64,000 nt of DNA from Oscillospiraceae bacterium (GCA_015064625.1 SVRW01000001.1:62001-126000); one strand, 5' to 3'; positions 1-10,444 are shown, numbered from the stretch's first letter. The notes: generated from the letters alone by a model not told the origin. Numbers and translations are program-made.

Positions 1-1
1 A

Positions 2-775
2 ATTCTGGGTTGTACCCCATCTTACGCTCTTTACTTAGGGGATGCTGTTCAGGCAAAAGGATTGAAGCCTGGTGACCTTAAACTTAAAGCAGGAATTTTC
101 GGTGCAGAACCCTGGACAGAAAAAATGAGAACAGAAATCGAAAAACGTCTTGGAATCAAAGCATATGACATTTATGGACTTTCAGAAATAATGGGTCCTG
201 GCGTTTCCTTTGATTGTGAGTGCAGATGCGGACTTCACGTAAATGAAGATCACTTTATTCCCGAAATTATCAATCCTGATACAGGTGAAGTACTTCCTTA
301 TGGCGAATATGGTGAACTTGTATTTACTTGTATAACAAAGCAAGCTTTGCCTTTGGTTCGTTACAGAACAAAGGATATAGCTTGCCTCAACATTGAAAAA
401 TGCGAATGCGGAAGAACGCTTGTGAGAATGTCAAAACCCAAGGGACGTGTTGACGATATGATGATCATCAGAGGTGTTAACGTATTCCCATCACAGATTG
501 AAGCCGTTTTGCTTACCTTCGAAGATCTTTCTCCTCATTATCAGATTCTGCTTGATAGAGTTAATAACCTTGATACTATTGAAATTCAAGTTGAAATGAG
601 TGAAAAGCTTTTCCATGATGAAATCAGACAGCTTGAAGCTTTAGTAAAAGAAATTAAGAGACGTATAGAATCTGCTGTTGGTATATCAGCAAAAATAACC
701 CTTGTAAATCCAAACACTATCCCAAGAAGCGAAGGAAAAGCAAAAAGAGTTATTGATAACAGAAAATTTGATTAA
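2..775 (+). CDS. paaK: Phenylacetate-CoA ligase-like AMP-forming enzyme, C-terminal part (cut by window edge)
   Basis: This is the C-terminal 257 or so residues of an adenylate-forming aryl-acid CoA ligase. The reading frame is open to the first base of the window, so the N-terminus lies upstream and the TTG at 62 is not a real start. It shows the PaaK-type [19 protein letters not shown] core, a cysteine cluster ([13 protein letters not shown]), a PLVRYRTKD hinge region and the C-terminal [11 protein letters not shown] segment. The reaction is ATP plus CoA plus an aryl-acetate giving aryl-acetyl-CoA. It is followed 14 bp later by an ACT-domain gene. That pair often sits with indolepyruvate ferredoxin oxidoreductase in anaerobes, which would suggest aryl-acid use or aromatic amino acid metabolism. 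That context is outside the window and is inferred. Confidence 0.93.
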   Translation: MLGCTPSYALYLGDAVQAKGLKPGDLKLKAGIFGAEPWTEKMRTEIEKRLGIKAYDIYGLSEIMGPGVSFDCECRCGLHVNEDHFIPEIINPDTGEVLPYGEYGELVFTCITKQALPLVRYRTKDIACLNIEKCECGRTLVRMSKPKGRVDDMMIIRGVNVFPSQIEAVLLTFEDLSPHYQILLDRVNNLDTIEIQVEMSEKLFHDEIRQLEALVKEIKRRIESAVGISAKITLVNPNTIPRSEGKAKRVIDNRKFD

Positions 776-789
776 GGAGGAGAAAGATT

Positions 790-1194
790 ATGATTATTAA
801 ACAGCTCTCTGTTTTCGTTGAAAACAAACCAGGAAGACTCGCTGAAATTACAAAAATCATATCAAACGCAGGATGTAGCATGGAAGCTCTTTCCATAGCT
901 GATACAGATAATTTTGGTATCCTCAGACTTATAGTTGATGATCACGAAAAAGCACTTTCCGCTTTAAAAGAAAATAACGTTATTGCTTCTGTTAAAGACG
1001 TTGTTAGCGTAAAAGTTCCCGATGTTCCAGGCGGATTTTCAGGTATGCTCAATTGCCTTTCTGAAAAAGGAATTGACGTTTCCTACACTTATGCATTTAT
1101 TTCTAAATCAGAAAATTTTGCTCAGGTTGTTATCCGTGTTGCTGATAATGAAAAAGCAATTTCCATTCTTAAAGAAGCAGGATATAAACTTTAA
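790..1194 (+). CDS. Tandem ACT-domain protein
   Basis: The 134-residue protein consists of two ACT domains (about residues 1-68 and 72-134). Each begins with a beta strand followed by a small-ligand loop (VENKPGRLAEI in the first; PDVPGGFSGML in the second). ACT domains bind amino acids and act as sensors or allosteric modules. There is no attached catalytic domain. A strong AAGGAGG site lies 9 bp before the ATG, and the gene directly follows the phenylacetate-CoA ligase, so it is probably a ligand-sensing partner of that enzyme. A terminator follows. Confidence 0.88.
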   Translation: MIIKQLSVFVENKPGRLAEITKIISNAGCSMEALSIADTDNFGILRLIVDDHEKALSALKENNVIASVKDVVSVKVPDVPGGFSGMLNCLSEKGIDVSYTYAFISKSENFAQVVIRVADNEKAISILKEAGYKL

Positions 1195-1203
1195 TATCTG
1201 AAT

Positions 1204-1240
1204 AAAGGGTAGGGAAGTAATTACTTTCTTACCCTTTTAT
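1204..1240 (+). terminator. Rho-independent terminator after the ACT gene
   Basis: The 17-nt arms AAAGGGTAGGGAAGTAA and TTACTTTCTTACCCTTT pair fully if two G-U wobbles are allowed, and are followed by a T-rich stretch. It closes the paaK-ACT unit. Confidence 0.85.
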
Positions 1241-1342
1241 ATTCATATTTTTTTTACTATATTTTTAATATGTCCGCTTGAAAAATACGTTTAAAAATGA
1301 GATTCTATAAAGAGAAATATATAAGGAGTACAAGTAATAATT

Positions 1343-3079
1343 ATGCTAAAAAAACTTTCAAAAAGTATAAGAGAATTTAAGCTCTCTACTATTCTGACGT
1401 TGTTTTTTATAGTGGGGGAAGTTATTATTGAGGTTTTGATTCCATTTATTACAGCTGATTTAGTAAATGAAATAAAAAAAGGTTCAGATATAGAAACAGT
1501 TATCAAAACTGGATTGCTTCTCTCATCTATGGCAATACTTTCTTTAGCTTTTGGGGGTATTGCTGGATTTACTTGTGCTAAAGCTTCAGCAGGTTTTGCA
1601 AAAAATCTTCGCGGGGACGTTTTCAGAAAAATACAAAGTTACTCATTTGAAAACATAGACAAATTTTCCTCCGCATCACTCGTCACAAGATTAACAACGG
1701 ACATTGGAAACGTTCAAATGTCATTTATGATGCTTATAAGAACAGCAATAAGATCTCCTCTTATGCTCATATTCTCCTTCTTTATGGCATTTTATATGGG
1801 CGGAAAAATGGCTTTTGCTTTCGTTGTAGTAGTTCCATTCCTTGCTTTTGGACTTATTATGGTTGCAAGAAAAGCAATGCCAGCTTTCAGAAGCGTATTC
1901 AAAAAATACGATAAATTAAATGAATCTATAGAAGAAAACGTTCGTGGGATGAGAGTTGTCAAAGGCTTTTCAAGGGAAGAATACGAAAAAGAAAAGTTCA
2001 ACACAGCCGCTGAGGAAATAAGAAAAGATTTTACTAAAGCCGAACGAATCGTTGCATTGAATACGCCTATTATGCAGATATGCCTATATTTTATAATGGT
2101 TTTCGTTTTACTTGTTGGCTCGAATCTTTCTATTGTTTCAAATACAATCGACGTAGGTCAGATATCTGCAATACTTACTTACGGTATGCAGATTCTTATG
2201 TCATTGATGATGCTTTCAATGATATTCGTAATGCTTACTTTGTCTACTGAATCAGCAAAACGTATTTGCGAGGTACTTGACGAAGAACCCTCGTTGAAAA
2301 ACAGAAAAAATCCAATTTATTCTGTTCCGAACGGTTCCGTGGAATTTAAAAACGTTTCTTTCAAATATTCAAAGCAAGCAGAAAAATATTCACTTGAAAA
2401 TGTTAATCTCAAAATAGAATCAGGAATGACTGTAGGAATTATCGGTGGAACAGGTTCAAGCAAATCTACCCTCGTTCAGCTAATTCCAAGATTATATGAC
2501 GCAACTGTTGGGGATGTTTTCGTAGGAGGAGTAAACGTCAAAGACTTTGATCTTGACACACTTCGTCATTCAGTTGCAATGGTACTTCAGAAAAATCTTT
2601 TATTCTCTGGAACAATAAAAGAGAATTTATTGTGGGGAAATGAAAAAGCAAGTGATGATGAAATCATAGAAGCTTGTAAACTTTCCATGGCTGATGAATT
2701 TATTCAAACTTTCCCTGAAAAATATGATACAAAAATCGAACAGGGTGGAACAAACGTTTCAGGTGGCCAAAAGCAAAGACTTTGTATAGCAAGAGCACTG
2801 TTAAGAAAACCAAAAATTCTTATTTTAGATGACTCAACAAGTGCTGTTGATACAAAAACGGATGCAGCTATTCGAGCTGGTTTGAAAAAATATATTCCCG
2901 AAACAACTAAAATTATAATTGCCCAGAGAATCGACTCAGTAAAAGAATCTGATATTATTATTGTTATGGACAACGGAAAAATTTCCTCGGTTGGAAAACA
3001 TGAGGAACTTTTGAAATCAAGTGATATATACAGAGAAGTTTACGAACAACAAACGAAAGGGGGAAGTGAAAATGAATAA
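1343..3079 (+). CDS. ABC exporter half-transporter with degenerate ATPase site (subunit A)
   Basis: The 578-residue protein has an N-terminal six-helix ABC exporter domain (about 15-315) and a C-terminal nucleotide-binding domain (about 335-570). Walker A is GGTGSSKST near 368-376, and the signature is VSGGQ. The Walker B end is LILDDST, with Asp where the catalytic Glu is expected. The switch loop reads AQR, with Gln replacing the usual His near residue 528. These are hallmarks of the degenerate-site subunit of a heterodimeric exporter. The second subunit overlaps its end by 8 bp and carries canonical residues. The substrate (drug, lipid or peptide) cannot be read from sequence. AAGGAG lies 14 nt before the ATG, a long spacing. 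Confidence 0.93.
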   Translation: MLKKLSKSIREFKLSTILTLFFIVGEVIIEVLIPFITADLVNEIKKGSDIETVIKTGLLLSSMAILSLAFGGIAGFTCAKASAGFAKNLRGDVFRKIQSYSFENIDKFSSASLVTRLTTDIGNVQMSFMMLIRTAIRSPLMLIFSFFMAFYMGGKMAFAFVVVVPFLAFGLIMVARKAMPAFRSVFKKYDKLNESIEENVRGMRVVKGFSREEYEKEKFNTAAEEIRKDFTKAERIVALNTPIMQICLYFIMVFVLLVGSNLSIVSNTIDVGQISAILTYGMQILMSLMMLSMIFVMLTLSTESAKRICEVLDEEPSLKNRKNPIYSVPNGSVEFKNVSFKYSKQAEKYSLENVNLKIESGMTVGIIGGTGSSKSTLVQLIPRLYDATVGDVFVGGVNVKDFDLDTLRHSVAMVLQKNLLFSGTIKENLLWGNEKASDDEIIEACKLSMADEFIQTFPEKYDTKIEQGGTNVSGGQKQRLCIARALLRKPKILILDDSTSAVDTKTDAAIRAGLKKYIPETTKIIIAQRIDSVKESDIIIVMDNGKISSVGKHEELLKSSDIYREVYEQQTKGGSENE

Positions 3080-4967
3080 AACAACTAAACCTGCCCCTGG
3101 AACATTTAAAAGAGTTATAAAAATGCTTTTTGAATCGTATCCAATTCTTGTTCCTGTCACAATAGTATGTATCTTATTTTCTTCAATTACAGCAGCAATT
3201 CCCGCATTATTTCTTGAAAAAGTTATTGCTGTTATTGATAAATGGCAGGCAACAGGGGATTGGATAAATGCTAAAAATGAAATAATTCCAAAAATATTAC
3301 TTCTTGTTATTTTCTACGTCCTTTCTATAATTGCCATAACAGTGTATACTCAACTTATGGCTTATATTACACAGGGCTTTTTGCAGAAAAGCAGAAAAGC
3401 AATGTTCGATAAAATGCAGACCCTCCCTATAAAATTTTTTGATACCCATAAGCATGGAGACATAATGAGTCATTATACAAATGACATCGATACTATGAGA
3501 CAGCTTATTTCACAAGCACTTCCAACTCTCATAAGAGCAGGAGCAATAGTTATTTGTGTATTTTTTATAATGCTGTATTTCAGTATTTGGCTCACCCTTG
3601 TTGTTGTAATCGGCGTTACATCTATGCTGTTTGTAGTTAAAAAAATAGGCGGAGGTTCAGCAAAATATTTTATTCGTCAGCAAAAATCCATTGGTAAAAC
3701 AGAGGGTTTTATGCAGGAAATGATGAACGGTCAAAAAGTAATAAAAGTCTTTAACCACGAAAAAGAATGCATTAAAGATTTTGATAAAATTAACGAAGAA
3801 CTTTATAATGATAGTTTTAAGGCAAATGCTTATGCAAACAGTTTAGGTCCAATAAATAATAATATAGGAAATATAATTTACGTTATTATTGCAGTTGTAG
3901 GCGGTCTTTTCATACTCTGGGATATTCCTGATTTAAGTATTTCTGGAAAAGCTTTTGGAATCAGTATTGTTGTTCCTTTCCTTAATATGACAAAACAGTT
4001 TACCGGAAACATAAATCAGGTTTCTCAACAGATAAATTCTATAGTTATGGGTCTTGCAGGCGCACACCGCATCTTTTCAGTTATGGATGAAGAACCTGAA
4101 GCTGATGACGGATACGTAACGCTTGTAAACGCAAGTATTGATTCAAACGGCAACATTATAGAATCCATCGATAGAACAGGAAAGTGGGCTTGGAAGCATC
4201 CGCATGGCGATGGAACGTTGACATATACAGAATTAAAGGGTGATGTCAGATTAGAAGGCGTTGATTTTGAATATGTAGAAGGAAAACAAGTCCTTAACGA
4301 TGTTTCTGTTTATGCAGAACCAGGTCAGAAAGTAGCATTTGTAGGAGCTACAGGCGCAGGAAAAACAACAATAACTAATCTTATCAACCGTTTTTACGAT
4401 ATAGCTGACGGAAAAATAAGATATGACGGGATAAACATAAATAAAATAAAAAAATCCGACCTGCGACGCTCTCTTGGAATTGTTTTGCAAGATACAAATC
4501 TTTTTACAGGAACCGTAATGGATAATATACGGTACGGCAAGCTTGATGCAACCGATGAAGAATGCATCAATTCTGCAAAGCTTGCTGGTGCAGACGATTT
4601 TATTACGAGATTACCTGACCAATATAATACAGAACTTACAAATAACGGTTCTAATTTGTCACAAGGTCAAAGACAGCTTATTGCAATTGCAAGGGCAGCT
4701 GTAGCTGATCCGCCAGTTATGATAATGGATGAAGCCACTTCGTCTATTGATACAAGAACCGAAGCGATTGTTCAAAAAGGTATGGATATGCTTATGAACG
4801 GAAGAACCGTTTTTGTAATTGCTCACCGTCTCTCTACCGTAATGGATTCCGATGTTATTATGGTTTTGGATCACGGGAAGATAATAGAACGCGGAAGCCA
4901 CGATAAACTTATAGCCGAAAAAGGAACGTATTATCAACTTTATACAGGCGCATTTGAATTGGAATAA
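3072..4967 (+). CDS. ABC exporter half-transporter with canonical ATPase site (subunit B)
   Basis: The 631-residue partner of the preceding gene. The ATG at 3072 is preferred over an upstream in-frame codon because a GGGGGAAG ribosome site lies just before it and the product then starts like its family. An exporter membrane domain (about 20-320) is followed by an extended linker (about 330-385). The ATPase domain then has Walker A GATGAGKTT near 424, signature LSQGQ, Walker B IMDEATSS with the catalytic Glu, and an intact AHR His switch. The non-consensus LSQGQ signature would pair with subunit A's degenerate site, as in heterodimers where only one composite site hydrolyses ATP. Located in the cytoplasmic membrane. 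Confidence 0.94.
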   Translation: MNKTTKPAPGTFKRVIKMLFESYPILVPVTIVCILFSSITAAIPALFLEKVIAVIDKWQATGDWINAKNEIIPKILLLVIFYVLSIIAITVYTQLMAYITQGFLQKSRKAMFDKMQTLPIKFFDTHKHGDIMSHYTNDIDTMRQLISQALPTLIRAGAIVICVFFIMLYFSIWLTLVVVIGVTSMLFVVKKIGGGSAKYFIRQQKSIGKTEGFMQEMMNGQKVIKVFNHEKECIKDFDKINEELYNDSFKANAYANSLGPINNNIGNIIYVIIAVVGGLFILWDIPDLSISGKAFGISIVVPFLNMTKQFTGNINQVSQQINSIVMGLAGAHRIFSVMDEEPEADDGYVTLVNASIDSNGNIIESIDRTGKWAWKHPHGDGTLTYTELKGDVRLEGVDFEYVEGKQVLNDVSVYAEPGQKVAFVGATGAGKTTITNLINRFYDIADGKIRYDGININKIKKSDLRRSLGIVLQDTNLFTGTVMDNIRYGKLDATDEECINSAKLAGADDFITRLPDQYNTELTNNGSNLSQGQRQLIAIARAAVADPPVMIMDEATSSIDTRTEAIVQKGMDMLMNGRTVFVIAHRLSTVMDSDVIMVLDHGKIIERGSHDKLIAEKGTYYQLYTGAFELE

Positions 4968-4999
4968 TATTAAAGTGTAACTTTAAGGAAAGGTTATTT

Positions 5000-6901
5000 A
5001 TGTTTAATAATTGCGAATGGATCTGGAGAAGTGACAAATTTACCAAAGATGAATATGCAGAGTTTTATTTTGAATTTAATTCAAAAGGAAAAACTGTGTT
5101 AAATATATCTTGCGATAGCGATTATGCCTTTTATGTAAATGGTACTTTAGCGTCCTTTGGTCAATACGCTGATTTTCCACATTACAAAATTTATGATTCG
5201 ATAGATATAACAGAATTTTGTAAAAGTGGTACGAACCGTTGTGGAATTATCGTTTATTATAACGGGAATGAAAGCTCCTCAACTTATTATCCAGCAAATC
5301 CAGGGCTTCTTTTTGAGGTGTTAAGTGATGATATGCAAGTTGCTAAAAGCAATACAAATATTTTGTCAAGATTAAGTAATTCTTACGCAAACGGCAGATG
5401 TAAACGCATTACACTTCAGCTTGGATATACATTCCATTATTCAATAAATAAAGAGGATAATTGGTTATTTGGAGAAATAAAAGATTTTTCTCCAAGCGTT
5501 ATTGCAAATAAAAAAGTCAATTTGTTTTCAAGACCAAACAAAAAAACAAAATTGCTAGACAGAGTTCCTTATACCATAGTAGAAGAAGAAAACGGAATAA
5601 GATATATTATTGATTTTGGCAAAGAGCAAGTAGGGTTCATAGATATCGAGTTAATAAGCGATGTTGAACAATCTTTAATCGTCGCATATGGTGAACATCT
5701 CGCAGATGGAAACGTTCGAAGGATAATAGATATGAGAGATTTCAGCTTATCCATCGATCTCAAAAAAGGATATAATAAATATATGAATCCCTTTTTGAGA
5801 CTTGGATGTAGATATATTGAACTATTCTTTGAATCCTCTGTTGAAATTAAATATGTAGGAATAAGACCTGTTGTTTATCCTACCAAAATAGTGGATATTG
5901 ACCTTGACGAAAGAAGAAAGAGAATATATGATGCCTGTATTCACACTTTGATGTGCTGTATGCACGAGCATTATGAGGATTGCCCATGGAGGGAACAAGC
6001 AATGTATACCATGGATAGCAGAAATCAAATGCTTTGCGGTTATTATGCGTTCGAAGAGTATGAATTTCCAATGGCTTGTATCAAATTGATTGCACAAAGT
6101 TTGAATGAAGATAAATTTCTTCCAATTTGTCATCCATGCGGAATGGATTTAGTAATTCCTTCATTTAATATGCATTATTTTACCCTTGTTAAGGAATATG
6201 TAATGTATTCAAAGGATAAAGAGCTTATCCGAGAAATTTTCCCCACATTAAAAACTATAATTGATAAATTCATATCATATCTCGATAACGAGTTGATACC
6301 CGCGTTTATTGGAGATAACCGTTGGAATTTCTATGAATGGACCGACGGAATGAGCGAAGAAATCGGAGAATTGCAAGAAAAACGAATAGATTTATCAATA
6401 AACTGTCTGATGGTTTCTGCTCTTAAAGATATGTCATTTTTCTGTGAGATAGTAGGGGAGAGGGATATATATTTGGAATTGGCTAAAAAAATATCAGTTC
6501 AAGTTGATAAACTCTTTTTTGACACGGAAAAAGGACTTTATAAAAACAACGACTTATCTGATAAGTATAGCCAACTTGGTAATGCTTTGGCAATTCTGAG
6601 CGGTGTTGCAGGAGAAAAATCAAAGGACATAGCAGAAAAGATTATCAACTCTCCAATACTTACAAAAGCTTCTTTAAGCATGGAATTTTTCATATATGAC
6701 GCACTTCTTTTGGCTGATAAGGAGAAATACAAATCGTACGTATTAAATCAACTTGATGAAGAATACGGATATATGCTCGATAATGGAGCTACCACGTTTT
6801 GGGAAACTCTTGATGGTGAAAAAGCTTTTGATAAGGCAGGAAGTCTGTGTCACGGTTGGAGTACTGCTCCAATTTACTATTATAACATTATACTAAAATA
6901 A
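5000..6901 (+). CDS. Alpha-L-rhamnosidase-like (GH78-type) six-hairpin glycosidase
   Basis: The 633-residue protein has no signal peptide and is likely cytoplasmic. N-terminal beta-sandwich domains (about 1-290; CEWIWRSDKF, VNGTLASFGQYADFPHYKIYD) precede an (alpha/alpha)6 barrel. The GH78-like motif HYEDCPWREQAMYTMDSRNQ is at about residues 320-338. Classical GH78 enzymes have DCPxRDERxGW here, so the usual acid Glu aligns with Gln and the specificity is uncertain. Near the C-terminus, TTFWETLDG and SLCHGWSTAP match the conserved late barrel motifs. An AAGGAAAGG site precedes the ATG. It lies 32 bp after the ABC exporter and may be co-transcribed. A 7-bp inverted repeat (4970-4986) sits between them. 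Confidence 0.8.
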   Translation: MFNNCEWIWRSDKFTKDEYAEFYFEFNSKGKTVLNISCDSDYAFYVNGTLASFGQYADFPHYKIYDSIDITEFCKSGTNRCGIIVYYNGNESSSTYYPANPGLLFEVLSDDMQVAKSNTNILSRLSNSYANGRCKRITLQLGYTFHYSINKEDNWLFGEIKDFSPSVIANKKVNLFSRPNKKTKLLDRVPYTIVEEENGIRYIIDFGKEQVGFIDIELISDVEQSLIVAYGEHLADGNVRRIIDMRDFSLSIDLKKGYNKYMNPFLRLGCRYIELFFESSVEIKYVGIRPVVYPTKIVDIDLDERRKRIYDACIHTLMCCMHEHYEDCPWREQAMYTMDSRNQMLCGYYAFEEYEFPMACIKLIAQSLNEDKFLPICHPCGMDLVIPSFNMHYFTLVKEYVMYSKDKELIREIFPTLKTIIDKFISYLDNELIPAFIGDNRWNFYEWTDGMSEEIGELQEKRIDLSINCLMVSALKDMSFFCEIVGERDIYLELAKKISVQVDKLFFDTEKGLYKNNDLSDKYSQLGNALAILSGVAGEKSKDIAEKIINSPILTKASLSMEFFIYDALLLADKEKYKSYVLNQLDEEYGYMLDNGATTFWETLDGEKAFDKAGSLCHGWSTAPIYYYNIILK

Positions 6902-6913
6902 ATTTTTTTGAAG

Positions 6914-6948
6914 AAAAAGTCCACGGAACGAAAATCCGTGGACTTTTT
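6914..6948. terminator. Bidirectional rho-independent terminator
   Basis: The perfect stem AAAAAGTCCACGGA / TCCGTGGACTTTTT with a 7-nt loop has A and T tracts on both sides. It lies between the convergent glycosidase gene and clpX and can serve both. Confidence 0.92.
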
Positions 6949-6950
6949 AA

Positions 6951-8231
6951 TCAATCGTCTAAAATATCATCAGCTGTTATTGTCAGCTTTTTCAATTTTT
7001 TATTGGATGGGGCATCATACATATGCTTAAGCATAAGCTTTTCCATAATTGCTCTGAGACCTCTTGCACCTGTATTCATTTTTTTAGCTTTGTTTGCAAT
7101 TTTGTATATAGCTTCATCCGTGAATTCAAGGTCTATGTTGTCTAAAGCAAAAAGCTTTTTATACTGTTTAATTAAAGAGTTTTTAGGCTCATTCAAAATT
7201 TTAACGTAAGCTTCTTCATCCAACGGTTCGAGAGCAACAAGAACGGGAATTCTACCAACCAATTCAGGGATCATACCAAACTTAACCAGATCATGAGGAG
7301 TTGCATTTGAATATGAATCCTTTTCTATTTTTTCTTTTTGAGAAACAATATCGGTTCCATATCCAATAAGCTGTTTTCCCATTCTTTTTTCAATCAAAGA
7401 GGTAAGACCGTCAAATGCACCGCCGCAAATAAAAAGAATATTCGCTGTGTTGATTTGAATATACTCCTGATTGGGATGTTTACGTCCTCCCTGAGGTGGA
7501 ACGTTAGAAACAGTCCCTTCGAGAATTTTAAGCAACGTCTGTTGAACGCCCTCACCAGAAACGTCTCTTGTTATTGAACGATTTTCGCTCCGTCTTGCGA
7601 TTTTATCTATTTCATCGATATAGATAATTCCTTTTTCAGCTTTCGCTATATCAAAATCAGCCGCCTGAATAAGTCTCAAAAGAATATTTTCAACGTCTTC
7701 ACCAACGTATCCAGCTTCTGTCAAGGTAGTAGCATCAGCAATTGCAAAAGGAACGGAAAGTGTTTTGGCTAGAGTTCTTGCCAATAAAGTTTTTCCAACA
7801 CCCGTAGGTCCCAAAAGCAAAACGTTGCTTTTTTCAAGCTCTATATCCGAGTCATCAGTATTTACGTTTTTGGCGTCAGATGTTTTCCCTTTTTTCTTCT
7901 TACCTTCATCCTTTCCACTCAAGGAAAGAACTCGTTTATAATGATTATATACGGCAACTGATAACGTTATTTTAGCATCTTCCTGCCCAACAACGTAAGC
8001 ATCAAGAACTGCTTTGATTTCTTCAGGCTTTGGAAGAGTTTCAAAGCTGAGATTATCTGTACTTATTTCTTCAACCTTTGGTGCTGTTGCGTTTGTATAA
8101 GCTTCACTGATTTCAGTACACATGCTTATACATTGTGTACATACATCAATAGCGATACCACTCAAATCCAATGAGACTACATTTCTCGTTTGCTTGCCGC
8201 AGAGAGAACACATTTTTGAATTATTTGCCAT
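6951..8231 (-). CDS. clpX: ATP-dependent Clp protease ATP-binding subunit ClpX
   Basis: The 426-residue AAA+ unfoldase feeds substrates to ClpP. It has an N-terminal zinc-binding domain with C8, C11, C31 and C34, Walker A GPTGVGKT at 141-148, Walker [10 protein letters not shown] around 202-210, and the IGYGTD loop expected for ClpP docking nearby. A lysine- and acid-rich insertion at about 106-135 makes the linker before the AAA+ core longer than usual. AAAGGAG precedes the ATG. It is the last gene of tig-clpP-clpX, 11 bp after clpP. Confidence 0.98.
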   Translation of the reverse strand: MANNSKMCSLCGKQTRNVVSLDLSGIAIDVCTQCISMCTEISEAYTNATAPKVEEISTDNLSFETLPKPEEIKAVLDAYVVGQEDAKITLSVAVYNHYKRVLSLSGKDEGKKKKGKTSDAKNVNTDDSDIELEKSNVLLLGPTGVGKTLLARTLAKTLSVPFAIADATTLTEAGYVGEDVENILLRLIQAADFDIAKAEKGIIYIDEIDKIARRSENRSITRDVSGEGVQQTLLKILEGTVSNVPPQGGRKHPNQEYIQINTANILFICGGAFDGLTSLIEKRMGKQLIGYGTDIVSQKEKIEKDSYSNATPHDLVKFGMIPELVGRIPVLVALEPLDEEAYVKILNEPKNSLIKQYKKLFALDNIDLEFTDEAIYKIANKAKKMNTGARGLRAIMEKLMLKHMYDAPSNKKLKKLTITADDILDD

Positions 8232-8242
8232 TGTAGGCTCCT

Positions 8243-8824
8243 TTAACGATTTTCAATAACTTTATCAATAAGACCGTATTCCAATGCCTCATAGGCATCG
8301 AAGAAATTATCTCTGTCAGTATCTGCTTCGATAATTTTCAAATCCTTGCCTGTATTCTTTGAAAGAATTCTATTAAGTTTATCTTTCATTTTAGAAATTC
8401 TTTCAGCATGAATAAGAATGTCAGAAGCCTGACCTTGCATTCCACCAAGAGGCTGATGAATCATTATCTCGCTGTTTGGAAGTGCAAGTCTTTTTCCTTT
8501 AGCGCCTGAAGAAAGAAGAAAAGCACCCATACTTGCAGCCATACCAATACATATAGTAGATACGTCACATTTGATATAATTCATTGTGTCGTAAATTGCC
8601 ATTCCTGCCGTTATAGAGCCTCCTGGAGAATTGATGTAAAGATAGATATCTTTTTCACTGTCCTGAGCCTCAAGGAAGAGAAGCTGAGCAACAACAAGAG
8701 ATGCAGTTACATCATTAACTTCATCACCAAGAAATATAATTCTGTCATTCAGAAGTCTTGAGTATATATCATATGCTCTTTCGCCTCTATCGGTTTGTTC
8801 AATAACGTTTGGTACAAGTGCCAT
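8243..8824 (-). CDS. clpP: ATP-dependent Clp protease proteolytic subunit ClpP
   Basis: The 193-residue serine peptidase has the catalytic triad in view: S98 in GMAASMGA, H123 in MIHQPLGG and D172 in DTDRDNFF. Length and motifs are standard for ClpP1, which forms a tetradecameric chamber with ClpX. It lies 53 bp downstream of tig and 11 bp upstream of clpX, and is transcribed with them. Confidence 0.98.
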   Translation of the reverse strand: MALVPNVIEQTDRGERAYDIYSRLLNDRIIFLGDEVNDVTASLVVAQLLFLEAQDSEKDIYLYINSPGGSITAGMAIYDTMNYIKCDVSTICIGMAASMGAFLLSSGAKGKRLALPNSEIMIHQPLGGMQGQASDILIHAERISKMKDKLNRILSKNTGKDLKIIEADTDRDNFFDAYEALEYGLIDKVIENR

Positions 8825-8877
8825 ATTATTTCTGCCTTTCTGAAATGTAATATATACGCCTATAAAATCAATAACGA

Positions 8878-10152
8878 TTATTCAGCAATAGCATTTTCTT
8901 TAACGAAATCAAATGCTTTTTTGAGTGAAAGCTGCTCTGTGATTGCATCTTCAGGGAGCTTTTCTTTAACTTCTTCAACCTTCATGCTATATTCAGCAGC
9001 GAGCTTTTTAAATTCTTCTTCATAATCTTCAGCAGTAGGAACGATATTTTCTGCTTTAGCAATGTATTCCAATGCAAGTGTTCTCTTAATACCTTTTTCT
9101 GCACGAGGTTTAACGCTTGCTCTAACCTGTTCCATTGTCTGACCGGTATACTTAAGATATGTTTCGAAATCAATGCCCTGATATTTGAGGTTGTACTCAT
9201 AATCTCTGAGAATACCATCGATTTCATTTTCGAACATACAATCGGGAATTTCGCCTTCAAGGTTTTCGATAAGAAGGTCATAAAGAGCACCTTCGAAAGC
9301 TAATTCTGCATCATGCTCTTTTCTTGTCTGTATCTTAGCCTTGATATCAGCCTTATATTCATCCAAAGTCGAAAATTCAGAAACGTCTTTTACAAATTCG
9401 TCATCAAGTTCAGGAAGTTCATTTCTCTTTACTTCGTTTACTTTAACGTTGAAAACAGCTTCTTTTCCAGCGAGGTCTACTGCATGATAATCTTCAGGGA
9501 AGGTAACCTTAACGTCAACCTCATCTCCTGCTTTTTTGCCAATCAACTGATCTTCAAAACCAGGGATGAAGCTACCAGAACCAAGAGTAAGGTTGTGTCC
9601 CTTGTCTTCACCGCCCTCAAAAGCAACGCCGTCAACAAATCCTTTGTAGTCAATAACAGCGATATCGCCATTTTGTGCTTCACCTTCAACTGTTATTGTT
9701 CTTGAATTACGTTTACGAACGTTCTCGATTTCATTGTTAACGTCTTCATCTGTTGCTTCAGCAACTTCTTTCTTTGCCTTAAGACCTTTGTATTCTTTAA
9801 CAGTAACTTCAGGCTTTACATAGAATGTGAATTTGAAAATGATACCTTCGTCATCTCTTGAAACGATATCAACTTCAGGTTTGGAAACAATAGTAAAATC
9901 AGCTTCATCAGCTGCTGCAGAATAAAGTTCTGGAAGAATATTGTCAATTGCTTCTTCTTCGAAAATGCCCTTGCCATACATTTTTTCGATAATGTTTCTG
10001 GGTGCTTTACCTTTTCTGAAGCCAGGAATTGCAATTTTAGCAGCATTTTTTTTATAAACTTTTTTTGTTTCTGCTTCTAAAACGTCAGCTTTGAGAAGTA
10101 ACTGACACTCCTTTTTGTTTGTTTCGATGTCTTTGATGTTTTGAAAACTCAT
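8878..10152 (-). CDS. tig: Trigger factor, ribosome-associated chaperone and peptidyl-prolyl isomerase
   Basis: The 424-residue protein has the ribosome-binding signature GFRKGKAPR at 44-52. A FKBP-type isomerase domain follows at about 160-245 ([49 protein letters not shown]), then the helical C-terminal chaperone domain. AAGGAG precedes the ATG. It is the first gene of tig-clpP-clpX and has its own promoter (10244-10272). It helps nascent chains fold at the ribosome exit. Confidence 0.98.
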   Translation of the reverse strand: MSFQNIKDIETNKKECQLLLKADVLEAETKKVYKKNAAKIAIPGFRKGKAPRNIIEKMYGKGIFEEEAIDNILPELYSAAADEADFTIVSKPEVDIVSRDDEGIIFKFTFYVKPEVTVKEYKGLKAKKEVAEATDEDVNNEIENVRKRNSRTITVEGEAQNGDIAVIDYKGFVDGVAFEGGEDKGHNLTLGSGSFIPGFEDQLIGKKAGDEVDVKVTFPEDYHAVDLAGKEAVFNVKVNEVKRNELPELDDEFVKDVSEFSTLDEYKADIKAKIQTRKEHDAELAFEGALYDLLIENLEGEIPDCMFENEIDGILRDYEYNLKYQGIDFETYLKYTGQTMEQVRASVKPRAEKGIKRTLALEYIAKAENIVPTAEDYEEEFKKLAAEYSMKVEEVKEKLPEDAITEQLSLKKAFDFVKENAIAE

Positions 10153-10243
10153 GGTTTTACTCCTTAAAATTTATGTATTATTATTTTTAACATATTTTAG
10201 TGTGCTTAAATCATCGTATAACGCAGATATACACACAATAGGT

Positions 10244-10272
10244 ATTTTATACCTTTTTGATCAAAAAGTCAA
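10244..10272 (-). promoter_or_regulatory. Sigma-A-type promoter of tig-clpP-clpX
   Basis: On the minus strand TTGACT (10267-10272) and TAAAAT (10244-10249) are separated by 17 bp, about 90 bp before the tig start. Confidence 0.75.
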
Positions 10273-10345
10273 CAGATAATAAATAATTTTTCTTTCTTTA
10301 ATATAAATTTTTTTTGTTATTTTTGACTAATTTTAAAAAAAGCTA

Positions 10346-10374
10346 TTGAATATTGAAACGTTTCGGGTTATAAT
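10346..10374 (+). promoter_or_regulatory. Sigma-A-type promoter of the sortase gene
   Basis: TTGAAT (10346-10351), a 17-bp spacer and TATAAT (10369-10374). Its position rules out the upstream in-frame TTG at 10346 as the start of the sortase. Confidence 0.75.
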
Positions 10375-10444
10375 AGACATATATTTTTTAAGAAAGGAAA
10401 ATTCAATTATTCCTTTTCAACTTAAAAAAAGGTATAATTTATTG

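Noticed and set aside
8982-9705. Frames of 102 and 130 codons within tig
   Set aside because: Shadows of a strong coding sequence with no start signals or recognisable product.
10346-10444. N-terminal extension of the sortase from a TTG at 10346
   Set aside because: The TTG is the -35 hexamer of a TTGAAT-17-TATAAT promoter, so this stretch is not transcribed in full, and the extension has no sortase homology.
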